From: Litoditis marina
Lineage: Eukaryota > Nematoda > Chromadorea > Rhabditida > Rhabditidae
Assembly (NCBI GenBank): GCA_964036275.1
Contig: OZ038434.1
Span: 37,533,279-37,597,278 of the forward strand
Length of the DNA: 64,000 bases
Direction: 5' to 3'
Below the pieces are notes generated by a model that was given only the letters and a program-made list of their open reading frames with translations, searched no databases and was not told the DNA's origin. A program made the translations under genes and the position numbers. Shown here piece by piece: positions 13,218-23,840 of this stretch; position 1 is the stretch's first letter, and each line of letters starts with the position of its first letter.

Positions 13218-14130
13218 TATTCAGCCTCTCTCTCTCTCTTTCTTGCTTTTATTATTTTATTCTCTCAATCTATCTCTATACTTTATCCGTCTCTCTATTT
13301 CTCCTGTTGCTTATATTGTACTCTTTCTCATTACGATGTTATATAATAATCAAAATGGTACAGAACAAAATATAGTAGAAGTAATGCAACTGAATTATTG
13401 CAAGATTCTATGAAAAAAAACGAATTGTAGGTTTAATTTCCAATTTACCCACAAGTGAGCGTTGATCAGACTACAAAGTACAATGCAGTTTGAGACAAAC
13501 ATAGGTCAGCGGCACACAATAGTCAGACGCCCCAACCGCACAAATCAGAAGAAGTTCATGTTCTAACAATTGGTTTTTCCTTCATTGCTTTGTTCCGTTT
13601 TTATTATTATTTCTTTTTTTTTGTTCTCGATTTTAGTATTTAAGGCATTCATTTCCAGTTTTCTTTAGCGTTCTTATTTTTTCTTTTGTTCTAAACTCCA
13701 ACAAAACACATTTGTTTTCCCCTCCTTACCTCACTGAGTATGCGTCAAAAAAGATGATGAACTTGTTCTGAGGTCGATCCGGAACTTACTACATTCTTTT
13801 TTCTTTTCGCTTCTCTCTCTCGATCTCTATTCTCTATCCGTCTCTCTATTTCTCCTTTTGATTATCTCGCACTTTTCTCTGACGATGTTCATTCTTATAA
13901 TAAAAATTGTACAAAACAAGAAGTAGTAGAAGAAATGTAACTGAATTAGAAGTTATGAGTGAGCGTTAATCAGACTACAAAGTACACAACAGTTTAAGAC
14001 AAACATAGGTCAGAGGAGCACAATGGTCTGAGACACAACCAAAACAAATGAGAGGAGGTTCATTTTAAAAATTTGTTTTCTGTTTGCTGCTTTATGTTCC
14101 GTCTACAGATTGACTTTCGTGTTTTTAGAT
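13218..14130. repeat. Tandem duplication, period about 505 bp
   Basis: A CT-rich stretch followed by GACTACAAAGTACA and AGACAAACATAGGTCAG occurs at about 13,218-13,590 and again at about 13,805-14,100. The second copy is diverged. It lies just upstream of the receptor gene and could include its promoter. No long convincing coding frame is present. Confidence 0.75.
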
Positions 14131-14354
14131 GTTTGTATTTTAGGCTTTCATTGTCAGAATGTTATGCATGTTTCCTTCAGTTTCTCTTCTCCAATGATTT
14201 CTCTTCATGTTTCAATGATTCGAACAGACATATTGGATTTCCTATCCCTGAGAATGCCTCAAGAATAATTATTGAAGTACTCTGGGGCAGAGGCGAAACG
14301 TACCATGCCTGTGCTATTCTTTTTTTCCAATTCGTTCAAGTCTCTATGACGTAG

Positions 14355-17300
14355 CTGGGCTTTTCTTTTGTTCGCTAAAAAGATTCGTGTTCCAGAATCT
14401 CACAGGAGGATGATTGGCTTGGGAGACTACTCGGTATACATGTGTTTTGTGGCTGTTCTGGCCGCTTTGGCAAATATTCGATTGATTAGGGTGGTCACCA
14501 GCGACCCATGCCTTGTTTCTCGCGGATCCTATGCTCTAATGCTCTACCAAACTACTCTCGCCGTTGTTCAACTGCTTCTATGGCTCGTTCTGTGTCCAAG
14601 GTAAATTGCTCAAACTCTTCGTTGTGGTTTATTTCGATACACGTCATATTTTTTCGATGCAGTCCAAAAGCCGCGATTGAACTAAAACAAAATGAGCCAC
14701 TGAATAGAACGAACTATAAACCTTGAAGAAAGTTTGGCTTTTTCCGTGTTATACTTGGCTCCAGAAAGTGCAAGTATCCTATGCAGATTCAATTCGTGTC
14801 AAACATGAATTGTCCCGGCGTATCTTAACGATAACCACATCTTTCTACCGTAGGTTTTGGTTGATCTTGCGTCATTTTCTGGGAAGGAATGCCATTATTT
14901 ATATTTCAATTTAATCACACCTTTCATACAACTCACATACTGGGCAGATTCAAAGAGTATCAGACACAAAAAAACAGAAAGTACCTTTTTTCTTTTAACG
15001 TTTACCTGGCCTAGACCGGTGCGGGCAGTCTGTCTCAATGAAAAGGCTCACTGACTATAACTGTATGAGTTTCGGCTGATTCACGAAACAACCAAAGAAA
15101 AGAGTATCCCTTGAGTAACAGGCGACATTCCCGGTTCTCTCCAACTATCGCCTTACTACGGACCAATGTTTCAGAACAGTGTTTGTTGATGGATATTTCG
15201 GCGTGGCATTCGATGGTCTGGCCTACTACTTTGGCTCCACTTTCCAAGTGTTGTCGTGAGTACAGTCGAACCAGTAGATATAGAGAACATTTCAGTTACA
15301 TCCCTTCGTCGGAATTTGGGAGACGAATTCTTGATTTCGACATTTACTCCCAAAACATGTTTTACTTGCTCTGTTCTCGCTCAGTCGTCAGTAGACCGGC
15401 GTTTTTGTTGAACTTTTAAAAAGGAAATAACTAGAAAACATCTCGTTCAAATATTCGCCTTCTCTATATTTCGAGATTATTTTTGACCTCGATACTTGTT
15501 GTCTATCTTCACTGTTAACAAAACCCTATTTCATTTGTTATGTTACAGCTTCGCTTTTCTGGTGTTTTTAACGACCAATAACGTGGTGACGACTGCTGTT
15601 TCGCTCTATGAACGTCGAATGCTTTTGATGGGCAGGAAAATCACCGTCATTAAGGTGTTGATGTTTCTGGCAATCTGTTCAGTGCCTTCTCTAGTGGTTA
15701 CGGTGAGTCCGCTCAAAATGTTCATCTAGTCATTAGCGTACAAATTGTTTGGTTCTCTCACTATCGTCGAGCACTGTTAAATTTTTTTTATATTTGACCA
15801 CGACCCGAAAAACAAAGTTTTTTTCTTTCAACAAAGTAAGATTAATGCAAAAAGATTGAGAAAATAGTTAGCATTCTTGCTACGGATGGTGAACGATGAT
15901 ACTTTTCACCGGAAGCCATCTCTGTATGAAAATCATTCAAAATTTTATTGGCTATCTGCCAAGGTCTCAGGAAGAATTAGAATAACCATGGTACTATGTG
16001 CGCGTGACGAAGTGACTTTTTTAAATTTTCTCTCCATTAAGTCGATCGAAGCGTCCTATCTCAGATATTATGTGGTATATGACGTGTTCAGTCGCGAATA
16101 AACCATCATATTATGAATTTCAGCGGTAATTATATATTTTAAGGTACTTTTGATGCTTTTCGAGGACTGGACAGAATTCACTCTCAACCCTAAGAAGTAC
16201 AAGTATATTGGGTACAAATTAACCACGCCGAGAGGACAAATTGTAATGGGTGAGTTCCGCATTCTCCCCCATATAATCATCGAGAAGTGACCGAAGCAAA
16301 TTACAAGCACAACTTCGGCCTCCATGCTATTTTAGCTCTGCAACTTGCTACTGACATTATTTTGTCTAGAATTATTTTGAGCGGTTGATGAAGTTCTAAT
16401 GGCAGGCTGCCAAAGTTCCCCTAGGAAACTCAGAAACTTGCTAATTTCTGTCTTGAATTTTGATGTGATTTCATGGAGGTTAGAAAGGTCGTTGATTAAA
16501 TGACACGCTCTGCGTCTTTCTGATCTGCAAACTTTTTTTACACGTATATCTCTCGTTATCTTTGTTGTTTCTCTCTCTCTCTCTCTCTTTCTCTCTCTAT
16601 CCCCCTTTTTTCTATTCTTCTTTCTTCCAATTGAGTGAGAGTTTAAGTGTGGTTTGCTGCATTCCGCTGTGTTTTCACGGTCCTGAATTGGAGAATCAGG
16701 ACAGCACACAATTTGTTGAGTATTCTGTGCGGCAAAAACATAAGTAAGAGCTTCGAATGAACAACTGAAAACTAGTGAAAGAAATCATCTAAATGCATAT
16801 GATTTCTCAACCTTCATTGAGAGACAGAAAAAGAAAAGATTTACAAGTTTTGTTTTGAGAAAATGGGACTTAGGGGGATACTTGGCCCAAAGTTCGTAAC
16901 CGCATAACTTGGTACGAGATTATTCACGGCCTAGTCCCCCGAAATTTGTCATAGTCAGTAAATCAGTTGACATTCAGGTGTCACAGCGGCTAGCCCCGTG
17001 ATCGTATCTCTCTACGCCATCTTCGTGAGCTGGGAAGCGAAGCGACTGCTGTCCAGTCGGAATAGGACTGCCATTAAGGCCATGAAAAAGATGCGGACGA
17101 CAATTTGGGAGGTATGATTGCTAGAAAATATCGGCACCTATATTCAAGTCTGCGTCTCTTGAGAAGTACGCTATTTCTCTTCTCAAACCGCCCGCCCATC
17201 GCGAAATGGTGAGGCGAATGAGAGACACAGGATGACATGGAGGTCCCGGGATGTTCTGGGTTACGTGCTGAGGTTCACATCATTCCTGCTGCGACCCCCA

Positions 17301-18317
17301 ATACAAAATAAAGTAAATATGGTAGAACACGTGTTTCAAATTATTCATTATATAAAGTAATATTCAGCTTGTTTCGCCTATAAATCTCTACAAAACTACA
17401 CAGGCTAATGGTTGAAAGAGAAAGAGTGTGAATGTAGTTCAAATAAACGAGCCAATTAGTCGGCCATTTTCGTAGAGACGAAAGATTGGACAGCTCAGAG
17501 AGATCCAGACTGTATTATGCCGTCCGCATTCTTATTGATTTGCCATGTTATCGTTTTTTCAGCTGGCTAATGACGAAAAAGTATTGATTTAGGCGTTTCT
17601 CGTTCATGCTGCCATTCCTCTTCTAGCCGGATTGACCATACTCGCTTGGTATCTCAAACATATTAATGTGAGTCGCATATCTTCGGTTACTATTACAGAT
17701 GAACGCATGTTTCAACAGAAATTTTAACTCAATCCGGAGACAGTATATACGTTATATGGAGTTTCATCCCACTGTGTTTGTAGTTTGATCCTGTTTCTTT
17801 TTGATTCAACTTCACCATGTACGATGTACAAGCTTAAATCACTTTATTGAACTATAAATCACATAGTTTTCTATCAAAACAGTTACTGTAGGGTGTAAAG
17901 CGTGAGTGGTGTAGGTTTCATTTATATTAGAGCAGATGGAAAACTGCATCTTCACGAAAACATTTCACTTCCACTCTTTTTTTGTGGTTCGAGCTGGAAA
18001 GTTTCACTCTTCTCAGTGGATAGGTGAAAATTCCATGAGGAGACAGAGCGATTGAGAATGAAAAAAGTTTATTCCTCATATTTCAGTTCATCCAAGGTCC
18101 CCCATCGTTCGAATACCTTCTATTCGGAAGTGGACCACTTCTCCTCCATCTTCAGGCCCTGATTACTTGCAAATCGATCGGTCGTTACAGACTTGCATAC
18201 ATTACTGCTTCTTTTCTGTGCATATTCTTTATCGATTGCGCTTGTTCCATTACGATCAGTGCTGTCTATTTCACTTTGTTGATTGGATTTTTATCGTCTC
18301 TTTGGTTCTTCCCTTAG
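14355..18317 (+). CDS. Seven-TM chemoreceptor-like gene (Str superfamily-like), 7 exons
   Basis: Exons read in phase: 14,355-14,600, 15,175-15,255, 15,549-15,702, 16,144-16,249, 16,978-17,111, 17,593-17,667 and 18,087-18,317 (stop TAG). Together they encode about 340 residues, usual for nematode chemoreceptors. Exon 1 has IGLGDYSVYM leading into TM2, exon 3 has VTTAVSLYER after TM3, and exon 5 holds TM5 plus a basic loop ending MKKMRTTIWE. Exon 6 starts AFLVHAAIP (the 'aliQ..iP' region of Str proteins), and exon 7 ends TM7 with CKSIGRYR, like the I..YR motif. The role would be a plasma-membrane odorant receptor in ciliated neurons. Oddities: exon 4 uses a weak TTTTAAG acceptor; the ATG at 14,305 is in frame with exon 1 but separated from it by TGA at 14,347; the tail after YR is long and hydrophobic. 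A first exon may be missing, so the gene could be a recent pseudogene. The exact Str subfamily is uncertain. Confidence 0.7.
16566..16625. repeat. (CT)n low-complexity tract in intron
   Basis: CT-rich run in the intron between exons 4 and 5 of the receptor gene. Open frames through it are composition artefacts. Confidence 0.9.
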
Positions 18318-18419
18318 TTTGCCATATAGCTTTCAAAGGACTGATTTTAACGCATTCTTTGACCTCAGTGGTTCTTGAATTCTTTTCTAACAGGCAAGCC
18401 GATTTGAATACTTCAATAG

Positions 18420-18594
18420 TTCATTAAATATTACTGGTAGTTGTTTTGTTTCGAAAATCTTGTTTTCGTTTAATCTCACCGTGATTTGCGAGATTTGACT
18501 AACAAACTACTCACATAATGGAACTGAAAAGCGTTCACCGTATGCTTAACAAAAAACGTCTGTAGAGTACTTTGTCTGCTCTGAGGAATAGTCA
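18420..18594. repeat. Junction of two repeat families
   Basis: Bases 18,420-18,540 match 28,980-29,105 and 58,090-58,215. Bases 18,546-18,592 match the AACAAAAAACGTCTGTAGAG piece of the large repeated unit (for example 43,085-43,130). The splice between unrelated repeats marks a rearrangement point at the left edge of block A. Confidence 0.7.
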
Positions 18595-18599
18595 TCACT

Positions 18600-18690
18600 G
18601 TTCGAAAGCATGAACTCCGTCACAGTTTGGTCCGGATTTTGGCCGGCTTTGCCCCAGACACTGAAAAGTTCAGTTTTATGGTTTGTAGTT
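18600..18690 (-). pseudogene. Maverick/Polinton DNA polymerase B fragment
   Basis: The minus strand after a TTTTCAG-like acceptor reads VWGKAGQNPDQT, the 'WGKFGQ-N-x-KT' signature of protein-primed family B DNA polymerases of Maverick/Polinton elements and adenoviruses. The paralogous position in block B (about 51,120-51,190) has a stop within the same motif. The frame is lost after roughly 25 codons. It is a remnant with no other Maverick gene beside it. Confidence 0.65.
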
Positions 18691-18727
18691 TGATCACTTG
18701 AGTGAAATTACGTACGGAATTGCTTTA

Positions 18728-19150
18728 TCGTGTAAACTATCATTGTTTATATTACCTGTCTGAGGCACGCGTGTGCTAGCTATACGAAATGGAGGTCCCA
18801 CTTGCCAAACTCAAAAAAGAACTTCCAATCAAAAACTCGGTCAAATAACCACCAAAGTTCTGAAGAAAAGACTACAACCGGTGATTACCAAACTACGATG
18901 GACCAGGAAGCAATCGATGAAAGGTTAGCGTCATCATGTGAACTATCATTGTTTATATTACCTGTCTGACGCCCGCGTGTGCTAGCTATACGAAAGGGGG
19001 GACCCACTTGCCAAACTCAAAAAAGAACTTCCAATTAAAGCCATAATGAATGCCCGGTACATGGGCGGGGTACGCCTATTACGAAACCAAACCACCGGAT
19101 TCTCGGCAAGTTATCTAAAAAATTTCTAACTTTGGGATCAAACTACAACA
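18728..19150 (+). repeat. Tandemly duplicated Maverick-derived 3' sequence
   Basis: The phrase AACTATCATTGTTTATATTA followed by a CGCGTGTGCTAGC stretch occurs at 18,728-18,836 and again at 18,935-19,041. Between them (18,838-18,905) is a plus-strand relative of the polymerase C-terminal end found on the minus strand near 50,390-50,450. The 3' arm matches 51,330-51,545 and, inverted, 50,150-50,300. It is rearranged polymerase tail sequence, not an active gene. Confidence 0.6.
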
Positions 19151-19316
19151 ACTCTTGCTTTTCAATTATTATTCCCGACTGAATGCATAGTGCTTGGCAA
19201 GGCGCGTCTGCGCCGTATTTAGTATGGTTTCGGTAAGCATACATGGGTTTGGGTACGTTAAAGGTCGGTCGAAAAACTAGTGTTTTGATAGCAGAAAACT
19301 TTTTTCTCTAAATCAC

Positions 19317-19690
19317 AGTGAAAACCACAACCGAGAAAACCAGACTTTTCAAGCGATGCAACAGTTTTGCCCAAAAACTTTCGTTAGAACGTCAATTTTC
19401 CTTTACAAAAATCATCATCTCGTCGGTCACCGCTTTTTACGCTCTAGCAACATGTATGACACCGGTATCGCAATTTCTACCGCTGATTTCCAACTTTTTT
19501 GTACCGGGTATTCTCTTTCACAAAGTTGGAACCTTTTACAAAAACTATCCAGCTTTTCCCTGTTATTTTACATACCGTATGAGCTTGTTACTCAGTTCCA
19601 AAAATCAATTCAAATCCAATTTCAATTGTTTTCCTTCATAACATATTTTGAACCATACTATTTTTATCCAGGTGAGTACAACAACAAAAT
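19317..19690 (+). pseudogene. Serpentine-receptor-like exon, copy A
   Basis: After an ATCACAG acceptor, an open stretch encodes TTEKTRLFKRCNSFAQKL followed by a hydrophobic segment ending SQFLPLISNFF. A Glu-Lys/Leu-rich loop before a membrane segment is typical of the TM5-TM6 region of several nematode chemoreceptor families. The copy at 51,852-52,220 is almost the same but diverges after the LPL motif. There is no ATG-initiated full gene around it, so it is probably an exon fragment; the family is uncertain. Confidence 0.3.
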
Positions 19691-20099
19691 ACATATACAT
19701 GAATACATAAATTCGAAAATCAAATGGCTCAAGCTCCAACCGTGACGTCCACTTCAATCAACTCCAGAGGGAGCTTACCCGCCCTATAAAAACTGCACAA
19801 ATTTGTATTTAATGGCTAATTTCACGCGACTATTCAGTTTGATACTAGTATACTCACCGATCCATGGTTCCTGAAATCCTGAGGCCAGTGTTCGCGTGGT
19901 ACAAGCTTCCATGTCCGAATGTTGCGATGATATAGTCGATGAGTAGTGCAGTTGGCAGGTTGCTGTTTCGTTGAATCAGATTTTTGATAGAGATAAGAAC
20001 CATTCTATAAATGTTCGGTTTCAAATGGTGTGATTTATGGACGATGTAAAATTTCCTGTCTCTTATGAGAAAAAGCTGGGTTTATTGTACTGCATCGTT

Positions 20100-20625
20100 T
20101 TGCCTCTCAATATCAACAAATTACCTCGGACACAATAGAACCAATAGAACCAGCTGAAGGAGAGCAGAAACAGTTTGGTAGCATCGAATTCCGGACCAAA
20201 TAGAGAAAAGCAGAATATTCACGAACGAGGCCAGAACATCAGTGGTATTCTACTGACGTTCGCAAGTACCGTTGAAAACCTGTATATATGACCGGAATAT
20301 AGAAATATATGTATATATGATTCATGTTGTTGAAAATGACCATGGATGTGGTGAAATGCATCACCTGAAAAAAGTGTCGTTATGTATGGGTCACAAAATG
20401 ACTGTTTTCACATCTGCCATATCGTACCATTTATATCAGGCTTTAGAAAACCCAATGTAAACCCAATGCATAGTCTCATTTCAATCTCAACTAGGGATTC
20501 TACCGTGTTTTCAAGTCAGGATAACTCAACCATTATTCCAGTTTTAGACACACCTCGGACATAATAGAACCAATAGAACAAGCTGGAGGAGAGCAGAAAC
20601 AGTTTGGTAGTGGAGTATGACAGTT
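20100..20625 (-). pseudogene. Chemoreceptor pseudogene exons, block A
   Basis: The minus strand carries two TM2-exon remnants (about 20,108-20,235 and 20,550-20,625), each ending at the shared CCGAGGTAA/GGTGT-type donor, and an upstream exon at 20,270-20,360. Both have deletions inside the coding part. The same pair is at 53,470-53,965 in block B, so they predate the duplication. Confidence 0.5.
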
Positions 20626-21037
20626 CTCACATCTGTCCGTTTTTCATGTCTCATTACTACTCGTTTACTTTGCTTTGCTAGAATCAGGTCAAATAAAAAA
20701 AAGTTAACTAGAACAAAGTTATAACACGAATAACTGGATGAACTATAAATAATAAATACTATCTAAAGTAAGTTATTGATTAAGTTCAAAGTGACACCGT
20801 TTTGACCTCCGCGCCTCCACCAAAGTACGAAAATAGGTTTGAAGCCCGTAAAGTTCTAGATAATGAAACTTCAACTCGGTTAATAATGAAACTAATAAAA
20901 CTCAATCACATTGTCCAGTCACGGAAGATAATATATTCTTCTAACGCGGACGAGATCTTCTTGGACGCATGCACTTCTCAAGGGTAACATCAAAAACAGG
21001 AACCACCGAGGAACTATGATTCACTGAAAACTAGATG

Positions 21038-21377
21038 AATTAGTTTAAAAAACGGGTGTTAAGAAAGTAAAGATTAGTTTCGGATGAGAAGTGTGCAAGA
21101 AATATGAAAGAAGTCCAATAAAAATATTTTGAGGAAGAGGCTAATCTCGCTCGGTTTAAAGTTTTAAAGAAGCAATGGATACCGAGTTTTTTGTTACCGA
21201 AAAGAAAACTTCCGACTGCGACTCACAATGATCTAGCTTATACTCTGTTTTTTTTTCTCAAGAAAATCGAGATTACCCTTTTCCTCAAAATATTTTTATT
21301 GGGCTTATTTCATATTTTTGCACACTTCTCATTCAAAACTAATCTTTACTTTCTTAACACCCGTTTTTATACTAATT
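21038..21377. mobile_element. MITE with about 100-bp terminal inverted repeats, copy A
   Basis: The left end AATTAGTTTAAAAAACGGGT and the right end are inverted copies that stay alignable for about 100 bases, through the AATAAAAATATTTTGAGG motif, around a short unpaired centre. There is no coding capacity. The copy in block B (54,391-55,473) is interrupted by a later insertion. A possible target duplication was not resolved. Confidence 0.82.
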
Positions 21378-21544
21378 GAACTGTTTTTCTATAGTTACGA
21401 AGTAACGGTCATTTTTGATAAAAATGATATTTTTGAACATTAAGCTAAACAAGGAATGTTATGAGGTTCTATTGAAGTTTTTAACGGCGCCGTAGTTCAG
21501 AACAATTGGCGTAGTTATAACCTTGTTCAAGTGAGAGCAACTTT

Positions 21545-21622
21545 TGTGCTCCAGGCAGGAATCGAACCTTCGTTCGCCGTGCGTGAATAGAGCTTTTATC
21601 CAATCCGCCAATCAGGCATGTG
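21545..21622 (-). repeat. tRNA-like sequence (pseudo-tRNA or SINE head), copy A
   Basis: The minus strand reads TTGGCGGATTGGATAAAAGC (D-arm/A-box-like) and later GAAGGTTCGATTCCTGCC (B-box-like). The presumed acceptor strands do not pair, so I do not call a functional tRNA. The duplicate in block B at 55,640-55,718 has a further B-box-side change. Confidence 0.5.
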
Positions 21623-21629
21623 AATAGGA

Positions 21630-21995
21630 GTGAAAACCAAGCTGTACCCGCCTGTCATGAGTTCTTCATTGAAAAAAATCTTTCTACTACCCGTTAAACT
21701 CTTCTTTTATTCTTATTTTCACGAAACCGGTCTATCCATGATTTTTCGCGAGACTATTTTTGGCCCTCTCACACGTAATATTCAAATTTCAAACATACCT
21801 GGAAAATACGTATACCTCAACTTTTGTATAGCTTTTCAACAATGTAAGAAGTTTCGGAATAAGTTAATTTTGAGCGAAACTTTGCCGCGATTTGAGGAGG
21901 CGGACACTTTTGTCGCCGCCGCCGCCTCCGCCTCCGCCTCCGAGCACGGAAGCCATTTTTGCGAGACGTTTGGCCCTCTTACTTCTCTCAATTAA
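21630..21995 (+). other. Open frame kept in both duplicates, unknown
   Basis: An open frame without a clear ATG near its start contains an Ala/Ser run encoded by a (GCC)/(TCC) tract. The block B copy (55,763-56,083) differs by a 6-base change in that tract, which keeps the frame. Two similar phrases (ETIFGPLTRN and ETFGPLTSLN) flank the tract. No family is recognised. It may be chance openness inside a repeat rather than a gene. Confidence 0.15.
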
Positions 21996-22143
21996 TTTTA
22001 CTCGGAACGTGAACTCAGTGTCTTGTAGACGTGTTGCCCTTCAGTGATTCATGCAAATATCTAGGAAAATTGTCGACGTACTTTGAAGAAAATGGTAATA
22101 AACTGTTTTTGAATGTCTGCAGACCTCTGAACAAAAACTAATC

Positions 22144-22166
22144 TGCGCAGCGCTCCGCGCTGCGCA
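22144..22166. repeat. Perfect GC hairpin, copy A
   Basis: TGCGCAGCGC, a TCC loop, then GCGCTGCGCA: a 10-bp perfect stem in AT-rich surroundings. The same hairpin is at 56,232-56,254. GC hairpins like this occur near the 3' ends of Helitrons, but no convincing CTRR end was confirmed. Confidence 0.85.
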
Positions 22167-23220
22167 CGATGATCGAAAAGTTTGAGTAGGAAAAAAGTAG
22201 AAAACAAAATGACGCAATCAATCAATTGTGTCCAATGAAAAACGAGGATAAATACTATCTAAAGTTAGTTATTGATTGAGTTCAAAGTTACGCCATTTTG
22301 GCCTCCGCACTTCTACCAAAGTACGAAAATAGGTTTGAAGCCCGTAAAGTTCTAGATAATAAAACTTCACCTTAGTTAAGTTTATTTTAAGTTAATTATA
22401 TTGTACTAATAAAACTAAATTACCTTGTCCAGTGATTGAAGAAAGGGTCGAAAACTGATCGGGAACCATACTGGAATACTGGTGTTTCCTTGCAGTACTT
22501 TTTTTGATACGATCCACCGAAGCTTTTTACCATCGACAACCGCACTTCAAACGTTTCCTGAAAAGTCAATACCATTCAAGCAAGATGGAAAGTCTGATGT
22601 TATTTTTCAAACGTTTGATTGGCTTTAAAAAAATCAATATGATGAATATGGCTAACAAGTTTTTTAGTCAGAAAACCTCAGATTTGGTGAGCTAATGCAA
22701 ACCTTCTCGATGAAAATCGTGTTCATGATGAACAATTGAGACACCTTTAAATGGAAGAAACTAACCTGATAGTATACAGCATAAATACTGTAGAATTGAA
22801 TATCTAGTACTTTCCAGAGATGTATGACCCGGTAATGAGAATCACATAGGGTTGAAGGATACACTAAGATGCCACGCCTACGAGTTGATTGGGGTTTCAG
22901 TTTTGAGTAGCACACCTGGGTGAGAATATTGGAAAGGCAATAAGCCAATAGGTAATTGGGGAATCACCTCAAAAATCAATTAAGTTCTAGATGTAAGATT
23001 ATGAACCACATTAAGGTGTTCTGTGTATCAGAGCATGAAAAACAGGAGATTTGTGGACATCAGGAATGTGATCAAACTACAAACACAGAAAAACAGGACA
23101 CAATCTGCTTCTGAAGACGATCATTATGGTCACGTAAATAATGTAGAGAAACTAGAAAATGTTCACGTTTCTCAATTTTGATGTACAGACTCAACTCAAC
23201 CTCATAACTCAACATCATAA

Positions 23221-23455
23221 CTTGCAAATCGATCGGTCGTTACAGACTTGTATACATTATTGCTCCTTTTCTGGGCATATTCTTTATCGATTGCGCTTGT
23301 TCTATTACGATCAAAGCTCTGTATTTCACTTTATTGATTGGATTGTTATCTTTTCGTTTGTTTTCCCCATAGTTTGCAATATAGCTTTCAAAGGAATTCG
23401 CATACTTCCACGACAGTGGTTCTTGAACATTTTTCGTAACTGAAAAACTGATTTG
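23221..23455 (+). pseudogene. Chemoreceptor last-exon fragment, copy A
   Basis: Begins CTTGCAAATCGATCGGTCGT and matches exon 7 of the receptor at 14,355-18,317 from its CKSIGRYR motif onward, including the FIDCAC segment. The frame is broken after the FSF-like phrase relative to the copy at 57,527-57,790, which stays open longer. The upstream exons are missing. The LTR retrotransposon starts 66 bases downstream. Confidence 0.65.
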
Positions 23456-23521
23456 AATACTTCAATAGTTGGTCTTTTAATGACATTCTGATGTTGTAAC
23501 GAACGAACAGTGTATTGTTTT

Positions 23522-23771
23522 TGTTGTATACCTGGACTTGTATAGTTGCTAGAATACACAATAATGTACAGATAATGAAACACTGTTATACCTGAGTACC
23601 GAAGAGAGAGAGAGGAGGAGGAGAACCGCTTTATGAGTCGATAGACGATACAATGCAATGATAGACACAAAACCTGTACACGTCACTTCATACGTGACGC
23701 GCACTCTCATATGCTAAACAGTATACATGTTAACAGGTAAACGGAATAGAATAGTGTGTCTACACACAACA
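23522..23771 (-). repeat. 3' LTR
   Basis: 250 bases with TG...CA ends. The internal AGAGAGAGAGGAGGAGGAG run is shared with the other LTR. Confidence 0.95.
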
Positions 23772-23840
23772 CCTCCCTTTTTTAGAACTAAACTACGAGG
23801 AGATGTAAACTACATAAATAAGAATCGGCTGTAGACAGCT

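Noticed and set aside
13126..13413. Hydrophobic frames resembling membrane proteins
   Set aside because: Leucine and serine arise from CT-rich tandem repeat DNA; overlapping frames all look alike, and there is no conserved partner.
15877..16101. Open frame between receptor exons 3 and 4
   Set aside because: It lies in the intron, breaks the phase between flanking exons if included and has no membrane segment where one would be expected.
16332..16709. Minus-strand open frame of about 125 codons
   Set aside because: It runs through a CT/GA low-complexity tract in an intron; its charged repeat-like translation is compositional.
21901..21950. Trinucleotide GCC/TCC tract as a CRISPR-like or coding repeat array
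   Set aside because: Short simple repeat that differs by one 6-base step between duplicates; no spacers.
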